Origin: Hyphococcus sp. | Lineage (GTDB): Bacteria > Pseudomonadota > Alphaproteobacteria > Caulobacterales > Parvularculaceae | Assembly: GCA_021776415.1 (NCBI GenBank) | Contig: JAJFFY010000003.1 | Span: 24,630 to 88,629, forward strand | Direction of reading: 5' to 3' | DNA: 64,000 nt | In this document: piece after piece, positions 53,386-62,590 of the stretch | How positions within the stretch are numbered: the first letter of the stretch is position 1 | How the letters are laid out: every line of letters starts with the position of its first letter | Made by a program: the position numbers and the translations under genes | Notes under the pieces: generated by a model | Told to the model about the DNA's origin: nothing | What the model saw: only the letters and a program-made list of their open reading frames with translations | Database searches by the model: none

Positions 53386-54849
53386 ATGACCCTATCGCCG
53401 CCCGTAGATGCTCCCGCCAGTGACCTGGTTGCCTGTGCAACGCCCGATGAGGCGGTTGCCCGCCTGATTGCGCTTTATGATGAGGCCCATGAGCAACTAA
53501 AAGAGCGCTTTGAGCTTTATGTCGCCGGGAAATTGACGCAGGAGCCGGGCGAGGCGCCAACCTATCCTTATTTATGTGCGGTCGTGCCGGCGGAAAGCGC
53601 GCCGCAGACCTCCAGGCTGGCGCTCGGCCGGATTGCGTCCACCAGCGTTTATGGCGCTACCATCACGCGGCCGGCGCTGTTTTCGGAATATCTCAAAGGC
53701 CAGCTTGAGCGGATCATGGGCCGGTTCGCGGCGAAAATTTTTGTCGGGCGGTCTTTTTCGCCGATCCCTCTAGCCTTTGCGCTCGAAAAAGCCACCGTCG
53801 CGCTGTCGCAGGACCAGCGCAATGCGCTTCAATATCATTTCCACACGCCCAATCTTGTCGCCACCAATGACGATATCGTTGACGGGCAATTTGTTCTGAA
53901 ACGCAGCGGCACCTTGCCGATCTCGTTGTTTGGCGCGGAGCGCGTTGATTACTCGCTGCACCGCATTCAACATTATACCGCGACCAACCCGCAGGATTTT
54001 CAGGACTTTATTCTGTTTACAAACTATCAGCGTTACATTGATGAGTTTGTTGAGTTCGGCAAAAAAGAGGTTGCGGCGGGCCGCGCCGAAACGCTGGTCG
54101 AGCCAAACGGCCGGATCACCCGCAAGGGCGCGCCGGCGACCGGCCCTGCGGGTAAGATACCACAAATGCCCGCCTACCATCTGACCCAGGCCGACAAGCA
54201 CGGCATCACCATCGTCAATATTGGCGTTGGTCCCTCAAACGCCAAAACCATCACCGACCATCTGGCGGTGTTGCGGCCCCAGGTCTGGCTGATGATCGGC
54301 CATTGCGGGGGCTTGCGCCGGACCCAGCGCCTTGGCGACTATGTTCTGGCCCATGCCTATCTGCGCGAGGACAATGTGCTGGACGACGTCTTGCCGCCTT
54401 CAGTGCCGCTGCCGACGCTCGCGGAAGTCCAGCTGGCGCTGACCCAGGCGGTATCGGAAGTGAGCGGCACGTCGCAGGGAAATCTAAAAGAGTATTTGCG
54501 CACCGGCACGGTGGTGACGACCGATGACCGCAATTGGGAATTACGTTTTGAGCGCAATGCGGTGCGTCTCAATCAGGCCCGGGCGATCGCCATCGATATG
54601 GAATCGGCGACCATCGCCGCAAACGGCTATCGCTATCGTGTGCCCTATGGAACGTTGTTATGCGTATCTGATCGGCCTCTGCATGGCGAGATCAAGCTTC
54701 CCGGCATGGCGGATGCATTTTATCAAGAGCGCGTCAGCCAGCATTTGGAAATCGGCATTCGCGCCATCGAGCTTCTGCGCGATGAGCTCAAAGCCGGCAC
54801 GCTACATTCAAGAAAGCTGCGAAGTTTTGACGAGCCGTTTTTGCGGTAA
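53386..54849 (+). CDS. amn: AMP nucleosidase
   Basis: A 487-residue enzyme cleaving AMP to adenine and ribose-5-phosphate. The N-terminal half is the AMP nucleosidase-specific domain ('RPALFSEYLKGQLERIMGRFAAKIFVGRSFSPIPLAFAL'). The C-terminal half is a nucleoside phosphorylase fold with 'VLRPQVWLMIGHCGGLRRTQRLGDYVLAHAYLRED' and 'RAIAIDMESATIAANGYRYRVPYGTLLCVSDRPLHGE', including the catalytic Asp (SDRPL) and the MES motif. Length matches E. coli Amn. Confidence 0.95.
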   Translation: MTLSPPVDAPASDLVACATPDEAVARLIALYDEAHEQLKERFELYVAGKLTQEPGEAPTYPYLCAVVPAESAPQTSRLALGRIASTSVYGATITRPALFSEYLKGQLERIMGRFAAKIFVGRSFSPIPLAFALEKATVALSQDQRNALQYHFHTPNLVATNDDIVDGQFVLKRSGTLPISLFGAERVDYSLHRIQHYTATNPQDFQDFILFTNYQRYIDEFVEFGKKEVAAGRAETLVEPNGRITRKGAPATGPAGKIPQMPAYHLTQADKHGITIVNIGVGPSNAKTITDHLAVLRPQVWLMIGHCGGLRRTQRLGDYVLAHAYLREDNVLDDVLPPSVPLPTLAEVQLALTQAVSEVSGTSQGNLKEYLRTGTVVTTDDRNWELRFERNAVRLNQARAIAIDMESATIAANGYRYRVPYGTLLCVSDRPLHGEIKLPGMADAFYQERVSQHLEIGIRAIELLRDELKAGTLHSRKLRSFDEPFLR

Positions 54850-54869
54850 GTTTGCCGTTTGAATCAAGT

Positions 54870-55287
54870 ATGGGCAGACGGCGCGTGGGCGATCAGATAC
54901 TAGAGGCAGCGCTAAGCATTCTTGAAAATGACGGTAGTGATAAGGTGTACAGCGAAATATCCGCAAACTGGGTTCATACGGCCTGCGGTGATGTTGACCG
55001 CATAGAAGCCTATTTTTCAGGCGCCGCGTTCGCGCCGCATCGCCATGACACTTATACGATCGGAATAACCCTTCAGGGCGATGTGCGGCGCCAGCCCATA
55101 TCGATATTTGATCATGGGGAGGCTTGATAAGGCTCGGAAAATGATCCTCACCGGCACGCCCATTGCTGCCGCGGCCGCCGCCAGCGCATTTTCAGACCAG
55201 AGCCATTTTACCCGCCATTTCAGAAAAGCATTTGGCATGACGCCCAAAAAGTGGGTCAAAGCATTGGAAGACGACGCCAGAACTTAG
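54870..55287 (+). pseudogene. AraC-family regulator remnant with internal deletion and frameshift
   Basis: The first part (54870-55127) encodes an AraC-type N-terminus, ending 'FAPHRHDTYTIGITLQGDVRRQPI...' and stopping. From about 55084 the next frame reads 'SPYRYLIMGRLDKARKMIL', then 'PIAAAAAASAFSDQSHFTRHFRKAFGMTPKKWVKAL', the C-terminal second helix-turn-helix of AraC. The rest of the sensor domain and the first helix-turn-helix are missing, about 400 bp compared with an intact gene. It starts shortly after amn. It is very unlikely to make a working regulator. Confidence 0.8.
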
Positions 55288-55337
55288 CGCACAATCGTTC
55301 TATAAAATGAACCAACGTATCGATAGGCGTTGGTGTC

Positions 55338-56195
55338 ATGACAAAATTCAGAACACATAGATCAAAGAGGCTAATCCTGCCGATCATTATTGCCGCCATA
55401 TTATTGGGGGCATTATCCATTTGTGTGCAGGGAGCAAAGCCGCCAGCCGTGCAAACGGCGGCGCAGTCCGAAACTGAACCGCTTACCATCAGGCACACAA
55501 TCAAGTCTCAACATCCTGAGCAAGACCGCATCATAAGCGTGCAGTTGCCGGCGAGTTATTACGAGCAGCCCGACAAGCGCTATGGCGTTCTTTATATACT
55601 GGATGGGAATCAGAATCTTGAATTGACGAGCTCTGTAGTCAGCGAATTGGCAGACAGCGGACAGATGCCGGAAATGATCATTGTCGGTCTACACGCCGGC
55701 AAGACCCGCCGTCAGGATTATCTGCCGGCAATCCCCAATTCCAGATGGGGCGGCGCAGCGGGGCGTTTCCTGGCGCACATCGAGACCGAGCTTTTGCCGT
55801 TCATTGACGGCCAATATCGTACATCGTCCGATAAATTGCTTTCGGGGCACTCTTGGGGAGCGTTGTTTACGACATATGCGATGACGGAAAAACCGGACCT
55901 ATTTGAGGGGTATCTGGCTCAAAGCCCCCTTCTAAATAAAAGATGGACGCCGTTTTTTCTTCCTCGGATGGAAAAGATGTTGGCGCAGAACCAAAAGCTG
56001 GAAAGTACATACTTCATGACGATCGGTAATGAGCGCAAACTGGAGCGGGGCTTCGGTGAGCTCATCACCGTTTTTGAACAAACGGCGCCCGATACTTTGC
56101 GTTGGCAGGCGACTCGGCAAGCAGAGGCAAACCATATGCAAACTCGCCAGCCCGGCGTGCGTGATGGGCTGGCGTATGTTTTTTCTAAGCATTAA
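55338..56195 (+). CDS. Esterase D/enterochelin-esterase-like alpha/beta hydrolase, exported
   Basis: A 285-residue predicted secreted or membrane-anchored esterase (hydrophobic helix about 12-32). The nucleophile elbow is SGHSWGALF, with Trp at the usual Leu position. 'ISVQLPASYYEQPDKRYGVLYILDGNQNL' is the typical N-terminal strand pair with the Asp-Gly oxyanion region. The catalytic His is probably in 'EANHMQTRQPGVRDGLAYVF'. Substrate unknown. The adjacent broken AraC gene may once have regulated it. Confidence 0.82.
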   Translation: MTKFRTHRSKRLILPIIIAAILLGALSICVQGAKPPAVQTAAQSETEPLTIRHTIKSQHPEQDRIISVQLPASYYEQPDKRYGVLYILDGNQNLELTSSVVSELADSGQMPEMIIVGLHAGKTRRQDYLPAIPNSRWGGAAGRFLAHIETELLPFIDGQYRTSSDKLLSGHSWGALFTTYAMTEKPDLFEGYLAQSPLLNKRWTPFFLPRMEKMLAQNQKLESTYFMTIGNERKLERGFGELITVFEQTAPDTLRWQATRQAEANHMQTRQPGVRDGLAYVFSKH

Positions 56196-56455
56196 CAGCG
56201 TTTACATCGCATAAAACCTGACGAAGCCCTAAAGCACCAGTAAACTTGGGCAGCGCCGGCATTTCGCGCACAATCGATCTATAACCCAGTTCAGCATATC
56301 GGTTACGCCAATGGGCATTATGTCCAGTATCCAAAGTGCGCGGCATCGTTGATTCGATTGACTTTACAGCGCGTTTTATGGGTTGGGACGTATGAGGGCG
56401 CGCGCATAGAGTTATCGTGAGGTCGAGAAATTCCCGCACGATTGCCCTCTGCAGC

Positions 56456-57616
56456 CTAAAGCGTCTTCTCGTAGATACGATACGTCTTATATATCTTTGC
56501 ACCCATATCAGTCAGCATGGTGAGCATCGATTCATTGTTCTCCAAAATCCAGGAAAGCTCTGAATGAGTGACGCCGTGGTCCATGTTGGCCTCGTTGACC
56601 ATGGCGATAATTTTGTAGGCGAGGGCTGCCCCCAGCGGTTTTTTGTGGAGCTTCTTGCGCACGCCCATGAGCGGCATGCGCGATTGTTCTATGCCTTTGA
56701 CCTTGAGCCGCCAAAGCAGTTTTGCCCAATTGAACGGTAATAGCATGCCGTTGAACCCGCGAATGGCGTGGTTGATATTAGGCAGCACCAGCCCGAAAGC
56801 GACAGCCTCACCGTCCAGAAAACACAATACGATATTGTGTTTTGCGATGATCGGTTTCAATTCATCCGCCATGTGACGAATATGGGCTTCTGAAAACGGA
56901 ATAAACCCCCAATTGTCGGACCAGGCGTCATCAAAGATGTCGATAATCATACGGATGTCGCCAAGTACGTCCTTGGTGTTGAGTGTGCGAATAGTAATAT
57001 TCGGTTTGTTGAGCACCTTGTCGAGAAACTGCACGCGCCGTTCGGGAATAAAGTTGCGCACCGGGTAATATTCAAGCGCATACATGTCCATGGCTTTGGT
57101 GAAGCCAGCGCGCTCAAGCTGGCCGGCGTAATAGGGCCGGCCGTGGGGCATCATCACATAGGGCGGCGTGTCGAAGCCATCGACCAGCAAGCCGGCCTCT
57201 TCGTTGACCGAGAAATTAAATGGGCCGGCAATTTTGTGTACGCCGTGCTCGCGTAGCCAGTCGGATGCGACCTTAAGCAGCGCATCGAAGATTGCCGGAT
57301 CGTCCTCTCCTTCGATAAAGCCAAAATGCCCGGTCGCATCCTTGTACCGGTCGAGATGCGCCTGATTGACCATGGCTGATATTCGGCCGACGGGCTCGCC
57401 GTCCCGAAAGGCGATCCACAATTGATGCGGCGAGTCTTTCAGCGATGGGTTCTTTGCTGGATCAAGGCGCGCGCTGAGCTCAAATTCGAGCGGCGCGACG
57501 TAATGGGGATCATCCGCATAGAGGCGGTTGGCGAGGCGAATGAAAACCTTGCGCTCGGCCTTGTTCTGGACGGGTCGAATTTCGATTGTTGGGCTTGGCA
57601 TTGTTTGGCTAGGCAT
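56456..57616 (-). CDS. GNAT-like acyltransferase, probable bacterial ceramide synthase (bCerS)
   Basis: About 386 residues. It resembles the proteins often labelled dATP pyrophosphohydrolase or N-acetyltransferase, whose Caulobacter member was shown to be the bacterial ceramide synthase that N-acylates 3-oxo-sphinganine. Visible segments: 'FIRLANRLYADDPHYVAPL', 'FDTPPYVMMPHGRPYYAGQLERAGFTKAMDMYAL', and 'SDNWGFIPFSEAHIRHMADELKPII'. The start is set at 57616; the ATG at 57601 is equally possible. It shares strand and neighbourhood with Spt, the carrier protein, the reductase and the acyl-AMP ligase, which makes the assignment likely. Confidence 0.75.
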   Translation of the reverse strand: MPSQTMPSPTIEIRPVQNKAERKVFIRLANRLYADDPHYVAPLEFELSARLDPAKNPSLKDSPHQLWIAFRDGEPVGRISAMVNQAHLDRYKDATGHFGFIEGEDDPAIFDALLKVASDWLREHGVHKIAGPFNFSVNEEAGLLVDGFDTPPYVMMPHGRPYYAGQLERAGFTKAMDMYALEYYPVRNFIPERRVQFLDKVLNKPNITIRTLNTKDVLGDIRMIIDIFDDAWSDNWGFIPFSEAHIRHMADELKPIIAKHNIVLCFLDGEAVAFGLVLPNINHAIRGFNGMLLPFNWAKLLWRLKVKGIEQSRMPLMGVRKKLHKKPLGAALAYKIIAMVNEANMDHGVTHSELSWILENNESMLTMLTDMGAKIYKTYRIYEKTL

Positions 57617-57683
57617 CCGGCGGCTCGCTCGTGGTTGCTGAAATGGCGCCGTCGAAGGTCGCGTTGCGGCGGCGTCCGCAACG

Positions 57684-57715
57684 CCTAGCACAACGGGCGA
57701 TTAACAGGAATCACC
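57684..57715. repeat. 32-bp conserved element, copy 2, upstream of the bCerS gene
   Basis: CCTAG-N6-GG-N-CGATTAACAGGAATC-N-CC; 27 of 32 bases match the copy at 20857-20888. It lies between the DUF2141 gene stop and the bCerS start. It is framed by an 8-bp inverted repeat CTAGCACA (57685-57692) and TGTGCTAG (57719-57726). Confidence 0.45.
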
Positions 57716-57747
57716 AACTGTGCTAGATTCTTTACCGCACGCGGGCG

Positions 57748-58251
57748 CTACTTCAGCTTAATCTCCACCTCTGCGCCGGTATGGTTAACCTCAAACAGCG
57801 CCTTTTCGACAGGCGGCGGGCTGAACCGGACTTTTGGATTGTTGGAAATCCCCCAGGGTTCAGCAGGCATGCCAAGCGGGCCCTTGTCAAAGCCGTCATT
57901 GGCGTTTTCATCATGATAAACGGCGATGGCGAAGGAGCCGGTCTTTGGAGCAGCGATACAAAAGCTGGTTATCGGCGCCCTGGCGGCGAACTTAACCTGA
58001 ATGATGCGGCCGCGCTTTTTTAAAAACCCATCTTCCTGGTTTCGGTAAAGATCAGCGGTGATGCGCCCGGCGCTACGTTTGATGCCGGTCACAACAAGGC
58101 GGATTTCGTTTTCCGCGCCCTGGCAGCTGACATGTTCAAATTGGAATTTTTCGGGGTCTTGGTTCTTTTTTGCGGATGCGCCAGCTGTTAGTGCGCCGGC
58201 AACAGCGCCGACGATCAGAAAATTTCGGGTAAAACTAAACACACCACACAT
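57748..58251 (-). CDS. DUF2141 domain periplasmic protein
   Basis: A 167-residue protein with an N-terminal signal peptide (about 9-27). The DUF2141 beta-sandwich is clear: 'IRLVVTGIKRSAGRITADLYRNQEDGF', then 'FAIAVYHDENANDGFDKGPLGMPAEPWGISNNPKVRFSPPPVEKALFEV', the hallmark HDENANGxxD...G.P.E..G.S region. Family function unknown, predicted periplasmic. It is placed between the bCerS and Spt genes on the same strand, so it may serve the lipid pathway; this is inference. Confidence 0.85.
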   Translation of the reverse strand: MCGVFSFTRNFLIVGAVAGALTAGASAKKNQDPEKFQFEHVSCQGAENEIRLVVTGIKRSAGRITADLYRNQEDGFLKKRGRIIQVKFAARAPITSFCIAAPKTGSFAIAVYHDENANDGFDKGPLGMPAEPWGISNNPKVRFSPPPVEKALFEVNHTGAEVEIKLK

Positions 58252-58363
58252 CCTTCACAAATGAACAGAGTAAACACCATCTTGGTCCCACGAACGGCCA
58301 GCTAAGGGCCGAATTGTGGAGATTTTATGCCTAACGGAAATGTGACCCAACATCGATTAACCC

Positions 58364-59566
58364 CTACGCCGCCTCGGCTGACAACATTTCGGACAAAGCA
58401 GTATAGGCGTTGATGATGGCATCAAGGTCCTCATTGGTATGCGCCGCAGAAACGCTGAGGCGCAGGATCGACGTTGCATTGGGCGTGCCAGGCGGGATCG
58501 CGAGGTTAACGTAAACGCCATTTTCCATGAGGAAATTCCACGCCATAAACGCCTGCTCGCGACCCTTAAGTCTGGCGGCGATGACCGGGCTTTCCGGTGC
58601 GCAGAGATCAAAGCCAAGCTGAGTAAAGGCGGCATGGATGCGTTTTGCATTTCGCCACAGGTCCGCGCGCATCGATTGGTCGGATTTAAGTCGCGCCAAA
58701 GCCGCAGACGCGGCCGCGACATTGGCCGGCGAAGGCGAGGCGGTGAACATATAGGGCCGGCTTGAAAACCGTAAATATTCAAGTTCCGGGTGGTTGGAGG
58801 CGACAAATCCGCCAATCGAAGCAAGGCTTTTGGAAAAAGTGCCGGTATAGAAATCAACCTGATCCAACACGCCCTCCGCCTCGCAGACGCCGCGGCCATG
58901 ATCGCCAAAGACGCCAAAAGAATGGGCCTCGTCGAGCAACGCATAGGCGCCGTGTTTGTGGGCGACTTCAATCAGCTCTTTGACCGGCGCGATATCGCCA
59001 AACATCGAATACATGCCTTCGAAACACACCAGCTTGCCGTTCACCTTGTCGCCAAGTCGCCCGAGGCGTTTGTCGAGGCTATCGGGATCATTATGACGGA
59101 AGCGGATGATTTCCGCGCCACTGAGCTGCGCGCCGTCATAGATGCAGGCGTGACAGTCTGCGTCGAGCAGGATGACATCTTCGGGCGGCTGTGCGAGCGC
59201 TGAGATGGCGCCGAGATTGGCCTGATAGCCGGTGGAAAAAACCATGCAATGTTTAAATCCGAGAAACGCGGCAAGGTCGATTTCAAGTTGGCGGTGCGCG
59301 GCGTATGTGCCGTTTGCAAATCGCGAGCCCGTGGTGCCGGTGCCGGATTGGTCAATTGCATCTTTTGCTGCGGCGATGGCTTCGTCATCGTAAGTCAGCC
59401 CAAGGTAGTTGTTCGTCCCGGCAAGGACGATTTCTTTACCATTGACGATAGCGCGCGTCGGCCCCTTCATTTCGTCCATGGAGACGCCAAACGGGTCGCG
59501 TCCGATCCCCTCCAATAGCGCTTTATACTGCGTCGCGGTGGTCTGAAATTTGTCGAAAAGGCCCAT
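58364..59566 (-). CDS. spt: Serine palmitoyltransferase (PLP-dependent alpha-oxoamine synthase)
   Basis: A 400-residue fold-type I PLP enzyme condensing serine with an acyl thioester to 3-oxo-sphinganine, the first step of sphingolipid synthesis. PLP Lys246 lies in TGTFSKSLASIGG, and the ring-stacking and Asp motif is DEAHSFG at 212-218. 'GTGTTGSRFANGT' near residues 75-87 is the alpha-oxoamine synthase glycine loop. Homologous synthases (BioF, Kbl, HemA) are possible on fold alone, but the adjacent acyl carrier protein, acyl-AMP ligase and reductase point to Spt. It starts 3 bp after the carrier-protein stop. Confidence 0.88.
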   Translation of the reverse strand: MGLFDKFQTTATQYKALLEGIGRDPFGVSMDEMKGPTRAIVNGKEIVLAGTNNYLGLTYDDEAIAAAKDAIDQSGTGTTGSRFANGTYAAHRQLEIDLAAFLGFKHCMVFSTGYQANLGAISALAQPPEDVILLDADCHACIYDGAQLSGAEIIRFRHNDPDSLDKRLGRLGDKVNGKLVCFEGMYSMFGDIAPVKELIEVAHKHGAYALLDEAHSFGVFGDHGRGVCEAEGVLDQVDFYTGTFSKSLASIGGFVASNHPELEYLRFSSRPYMFTASPSPANVAAASAALARLKSDQSMRADLWRNAKRIHAAFTQLGFDLCAPESPVIAARLKGREQAFMAWNFLMENGVYVNLAIPPGTPNATSILRLSVSAAHTNEDLDAIINAYTALSEMLSAEAA

Positions 59567-59569
59567 AGC

Positions 59570-59833
59570 TTATGATTGCTCTTTTTTTATTGCGTGGATG
59601 GCGTCTACCAATTCGCCAATGGTTTTGATTTCCGAGATCGTATTGACCGGGATTGAGATGTCGTAATTGTCTTCAATGTCCATAACGACATCGAGAACCG
59701 CGACGGAGTCGATTTCAAGATCGGCGATCAGGTCGGTTTCGCGCGTTAACTTCACACCCTTGTCGTTCAGGGGCTCAATCAGGGAAGCGATTTTCCGAAA
59801 TACGAGATCGTCGTCTTCCTGAATACTGGACAT
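59570..59833 (-). CDS. Acyl carrier protein of the sphingolipid cluster (AcpR-like)
   Basis: An 87-residue carrier protein. The phosphopantetheine Ser is Ser43 in 'ADLEIDSVAVLDVVMDIED', where the usual DSL is DSV. The four-helix ACP length is normal and the protein is acidic. It most likely presents the acyl chain to Spt after loading by the adjacent acyl-AMP ligase. Three bp before spt; a good GGAG site (CAGGAGTAACGGCC) precedes its ATG. Confidence 0.88.
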   Translation of the reverse strand: MSSIQEDDDLVFRKIASLIEPLNDKGVKLTRETDLIADLEIDSVAVLDVVMDIEDNYDISIPVNTISEIKTIGELVDAIHAIKKEQS

Positions 59834-59872
59834 GGCCGTTACTCCTGGGCGCGCCTTGTGCGGGGCGGGTTG

Positions 59873-60802
59873 TTATAGCAAACCGTTTTTCTGATACCAA
59901 AGGGCGGTTTTTGCAAACCCTTCTTTCAGCGGCGTAGCTGGCCGCCAGGGTGTAGCATTGCTCAAAAGATCGCTTCGGGCGACCCAATCGGGGTGAAAAA
60001 ACTCATTTACCTGGCCTTCACGCACGCTGGGCTTGCGCCCTAAGGCTTTCTCAGTGGCGCTGATAACCTTGTGATAGGCCCCGATAAGCGCGCGGGGGAC
60101 CCGGATAGCGTGCGGCCGCTTGGCCAGCTGCTCGCCTAGTATAGCGCCAATTTCCGACCAGGCATGGCCCTCGGGGCGCTCATCGCCGACCTCATAAACC
60201 GCGCCTGGCGGGGCTGAGTTTGCCGCCTCAGTGATCGCGGCGGCGGCGTCCTCGACATAAAGGATGGACGCATGCGCAGGTGTTGACGTTCTCGGCTCCA
60301 GCGCCAGGCCCAATTTGACCAGCTTGAAATAGGGCAGCGTCACCATATCGCCCGGGCCGTAGATCGCCGGCAGGCGCAGGGCCAGCCACGGATTGGCGCC
60401 CGACGCCGCCCGAATTGCCGCCTCGCTTTCATATTTGCTGCGCGCATAGGGCGAGACCTCCGGCGCGCGCGCCGAGATCGACGAAATATGAATGAATTTT
60501 GCGCTCGCGGCCTTCGCGGCCCGCGCCGCCCGCATGGCGCCATCGACATTGGTCCGTTGATATTCATCCGCCTTGCGGGCATGGGTGACGCCGGCGAGGT
60601 TGAAGAACACATCCGCACCCTCAGTCAGCTCATTGAGCGCGGCCTCATCTTCAAGCCCGCCGCGAAGGACGGTTATGTTTTTAGGCGCGTTAAACTGATC
60701 CGGGTTTCTCGCCAGCGCGCGAACCTCAAAGCCTCTATCCATGAGATGGGTGAGAAGGGCGGCGCCAACAAAACCGGTCCCGCCGGTGACTGCAACACGC
60801 AA
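59873..60802 (-). CDS. NAD(P)-dependent epimerase/reductase, CerR-like
   Basis: A 309-residue short-chain dehydrogenase/extended SDR protein. The dinucleotide motif is VAVTGGTGFVGAALL near the N-terminus, and the active-site YxxxK is Tyr-Ala-Arg-Ser-Lys in SPYARSKYESE. 'FINLAGVTHARKADEY'-type sequence (here FFNLAGVTHARKADEY) is typical. In the Caulobacter cluster the equivalent gene (cerR) reduces the 3-keto group in ceramide formation. It lies 3 bp upstream of the acyl-AMP ligase stop and 39 bp from the acyl carrier gene. Confidence 0.85.
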   Translation of the reverse strand: MRVAVTGGTGFVGAALLTHLMDRGFEVRALARNPDQFNAPKNITVLRGGLEDEAALNELTEGADVFFNLAGVTHARKADEYQRTNVDGAMRAARAAKAASAKFIHISSISARAPEVSPYARSKYESEAAIRAASGANPWLALRLPAIYGPGDMVTLPYFKLVKLGLALEPRTSTPAHASILYVEDAAAAITEAANSAPPGAVYEVGDERPEGHAWSEIGAILGEQLAKRPHAIRVPRALIGAYHKVISATEKALGRKPSVREGQVNEFFHPDWVARSDLLSNATPWRPATPLKEGFAKTALWYQKNGLL

Positions 60803-60805
60803 CGC

Positions 60806-62590
60806 TTAAGCCCGAGCGTCTGCAACAACTTGCGGCTTGGCGGCGCCGGGCGTGCGCTCTTCGGTAAAGGCGCCGTCCAGATATTTAAGCTTGACCTTAG
60901 CTCGCGACAATTTGCCCGAGGAAGTCATGACCATAGAATGCGGCCGTGCAAGCACAACTTCTGCCGGCGCGCCGGCAGCATTCTGGATGACGATGGCAAT
61001 CTCACGCTTTAAGGCTGCAAGCGCCTCATCATTCATGCCGCGGCGTTCCGCGACAACGACAATACGTTCGCCGCGACCGTCATCGACGGAAAACGCGGCA
61101 ACACCGCCGCTTCTGACGCCGGCAACTTTTTCAACCGCCCATTCAATGTCCTGCGGCCAGATATTGCGGCCATTGATAATGATCAGGTCTTTGGCGCGCC
61201 CGGTAATAACAATCTGTCCGTTGAGCAGGTAGCCCATGTCGCCGGTGTTGAGCCATTCGCCTTCATACATCGCCGCTGAGCTTTCCGGGTCGGAATAATA
61301 GCCGGGCGTGAGGCTTGGGCCTTTAATGAAAATCCGTCCGACATCGCGCTCGCCGAGCGCGGAGCTATCATCGCCGCGGACTTCGATCGCATGGTCGGGC
61401 AGCGCACGGCCGCAAAGCACAAACCCGCGCCGGTGTTCCGGCGAGGTTACGGCAGACGCTGGCTGGGCGACGCCGGAGCGCGTGTAATGGCGCATATCGA
61501 CTTCATCGACGCTGACGGGAGCGCCTAGCTCCGGAAAGCAGATCGCCAGTGTTGCCTCGGCCATGCCGTAGCTTGGCGTGAAAGCCGTTTTGCTAAATCC
61601 GAGCGAGCTGAAGGCGTCAGCGAAGGCGGTCAGCGCTTCGGGTCTGACCATGTCGCCGCCAATGCCGGCGACGCGCAGTTTCTCCAGGTTTATAGACCCG
61701 GCTTCAGCGCGCGCAGCGCGTTTAGCGGCGAGGTCATAGCCGAAAGACGGGCTATAGGTGATCGTCGATTTTTGCTCCGTCATCAAACGAAGCCACATCA
61801 ACGGGCGGCGGACAAAGTCCGATGTCGCCAGAAAATCGACAGACATCTGTGCAACCAGAGGCGCCAGCACAAAGCCGATCAGTCCCATGTCGTGATAAAG
61901 CGGCAGCCAGCTGATACAGCGATCTCCGGCGCCGGCGCGCATGCCATGCCCGGTTATTGCGGTCAGGTTGGCGTTGACCGAGCGTTGTGTTCCGATCACG
62001 CCCTTTGGCGCACTGGTGGAGCCGGACGAGTACTGAATATAACAATATTCATCGGGTCCGAACGGCTCGGCGACGGCGCCATTTCCCTGAATTGCAAACA
62101 GCTCCTGGAAATCAAAAATTGCAGCGCCCGGAATTTCTTCCGCAGCTTCGGTTAAGAAATCCGTGAGAGCCGCCGGGCCGATAACCGCCGTCGCAGCGGC
62201 GCCGGCGACCATCTGACGGATCTGCAAAATATAGCCGTCTTTGCCGCCAAGATTGACCGGCATCGGCATCGGCGCCGGAACCAGGCCGGCATACTGACAG
62301 GCGAAAAAAGTGATGATGAATTCTGGGCTGGTCTCGGCGACGATGGCCAGTCGGTCGCCGCGCTTGAAGCGCGTGGCCATGCGGTTGGCAAGATCAAGAG
62401 CGCGTCGGCGCACCTCCGAAAACGGCAACTGTGCGGAGACTTCGCCGCGGAGGTCGAAAAAATTATAGCCGGTCTCGCCCTGTGCTGCATAATCAAGCGC
62501 CTGGCAAATCGTATCAAACCCGCCGATGCGGGTTTGCAACCCCTTATTAAGGGTCGGTGTAGATCTACTCGACTCAGGGATTACTGTCAT
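60806..62590 (-). CDS. Fatty acyl-AMP ligase / acyl-ACP synthetase (AcsR-like)
   Basis: About 594 residues from the ATG at 62590; a start at 62710 would add 40 residues. An AMP-forming ligase of the FAAL type. The P-loop-like YSSGSTSAPKGVIG, 'WLPLYHDMGLIGFVLAPL', 'LNTGDMGYLLNGQIVITGRAKDLIIINGRNIWPQDIE' and the final 'SSGKLSRAKVKLKYLDG' with the catalytic Lys are all seen. It activates a fatty acid and probably loads the adjacent carrier protein, feeding Spt. First gene of the operon, divergent from the hydroxylase gene. Confidence 0.88.
   Translation of the reverse strand: MTVIPESSRSTPTLNKGLQTRIGGFDTICQALDYAAQGETGYNFFDLRGEVSAQLPFSEVRRRALDLANRMATRFKRGDRLAIVAETSPEFIITFFACQYAGLVPAPMPMPVNLGGKDGYILQIRQMVAGAAATAVIGPAALTDFLTEAAEEIPGAAIFDFQELFAIQGNGAVAEPFGPDEYCYIQYSSGSTSAPKGVIGTQRSVNANLTAITGHGMRAGAGDRCISWLPLYHDMGLIGFVLAPLVAQMSVDFLATSDFVRRPLMWLRLMTEQKSTITYSPSFGYDLAAKRAARAEAGSINLEKLRVAGIGGDMVRPEALTAFADAFSSLGFSKTAFTPSYGMAEATLAICFPELGAPVSVDEVDMRHYTRSGVAQPASAVTSPEHRRGFVLCGRALPDHAIEVRGDDSSALGERDVGRIFIKGPSLTPGYYSDPESSAAMYEGEWLNTGDMGYLLNGQIVITGRAKDLIIINGRNIWPQDIEWAVEKVAGVRSGGVAAFSVDDGRGERIVVVAERRGMNDEALAALKREIAIVIQNAAGAPAEVVLARPHSMVMTSSGKLSRAKVKLKYLDGAFTEERTPGAAKPQVVADARA

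Noticed and set aside
56196..56455. Possible short reverse-strand gene (56185-56502) in the gap between the esterase and bCerS genes
   Set aside because: Its translation is Arg/His-rich with no domain-like pattern and it overlaps the bCerS stop; I see nothing else in this gap.
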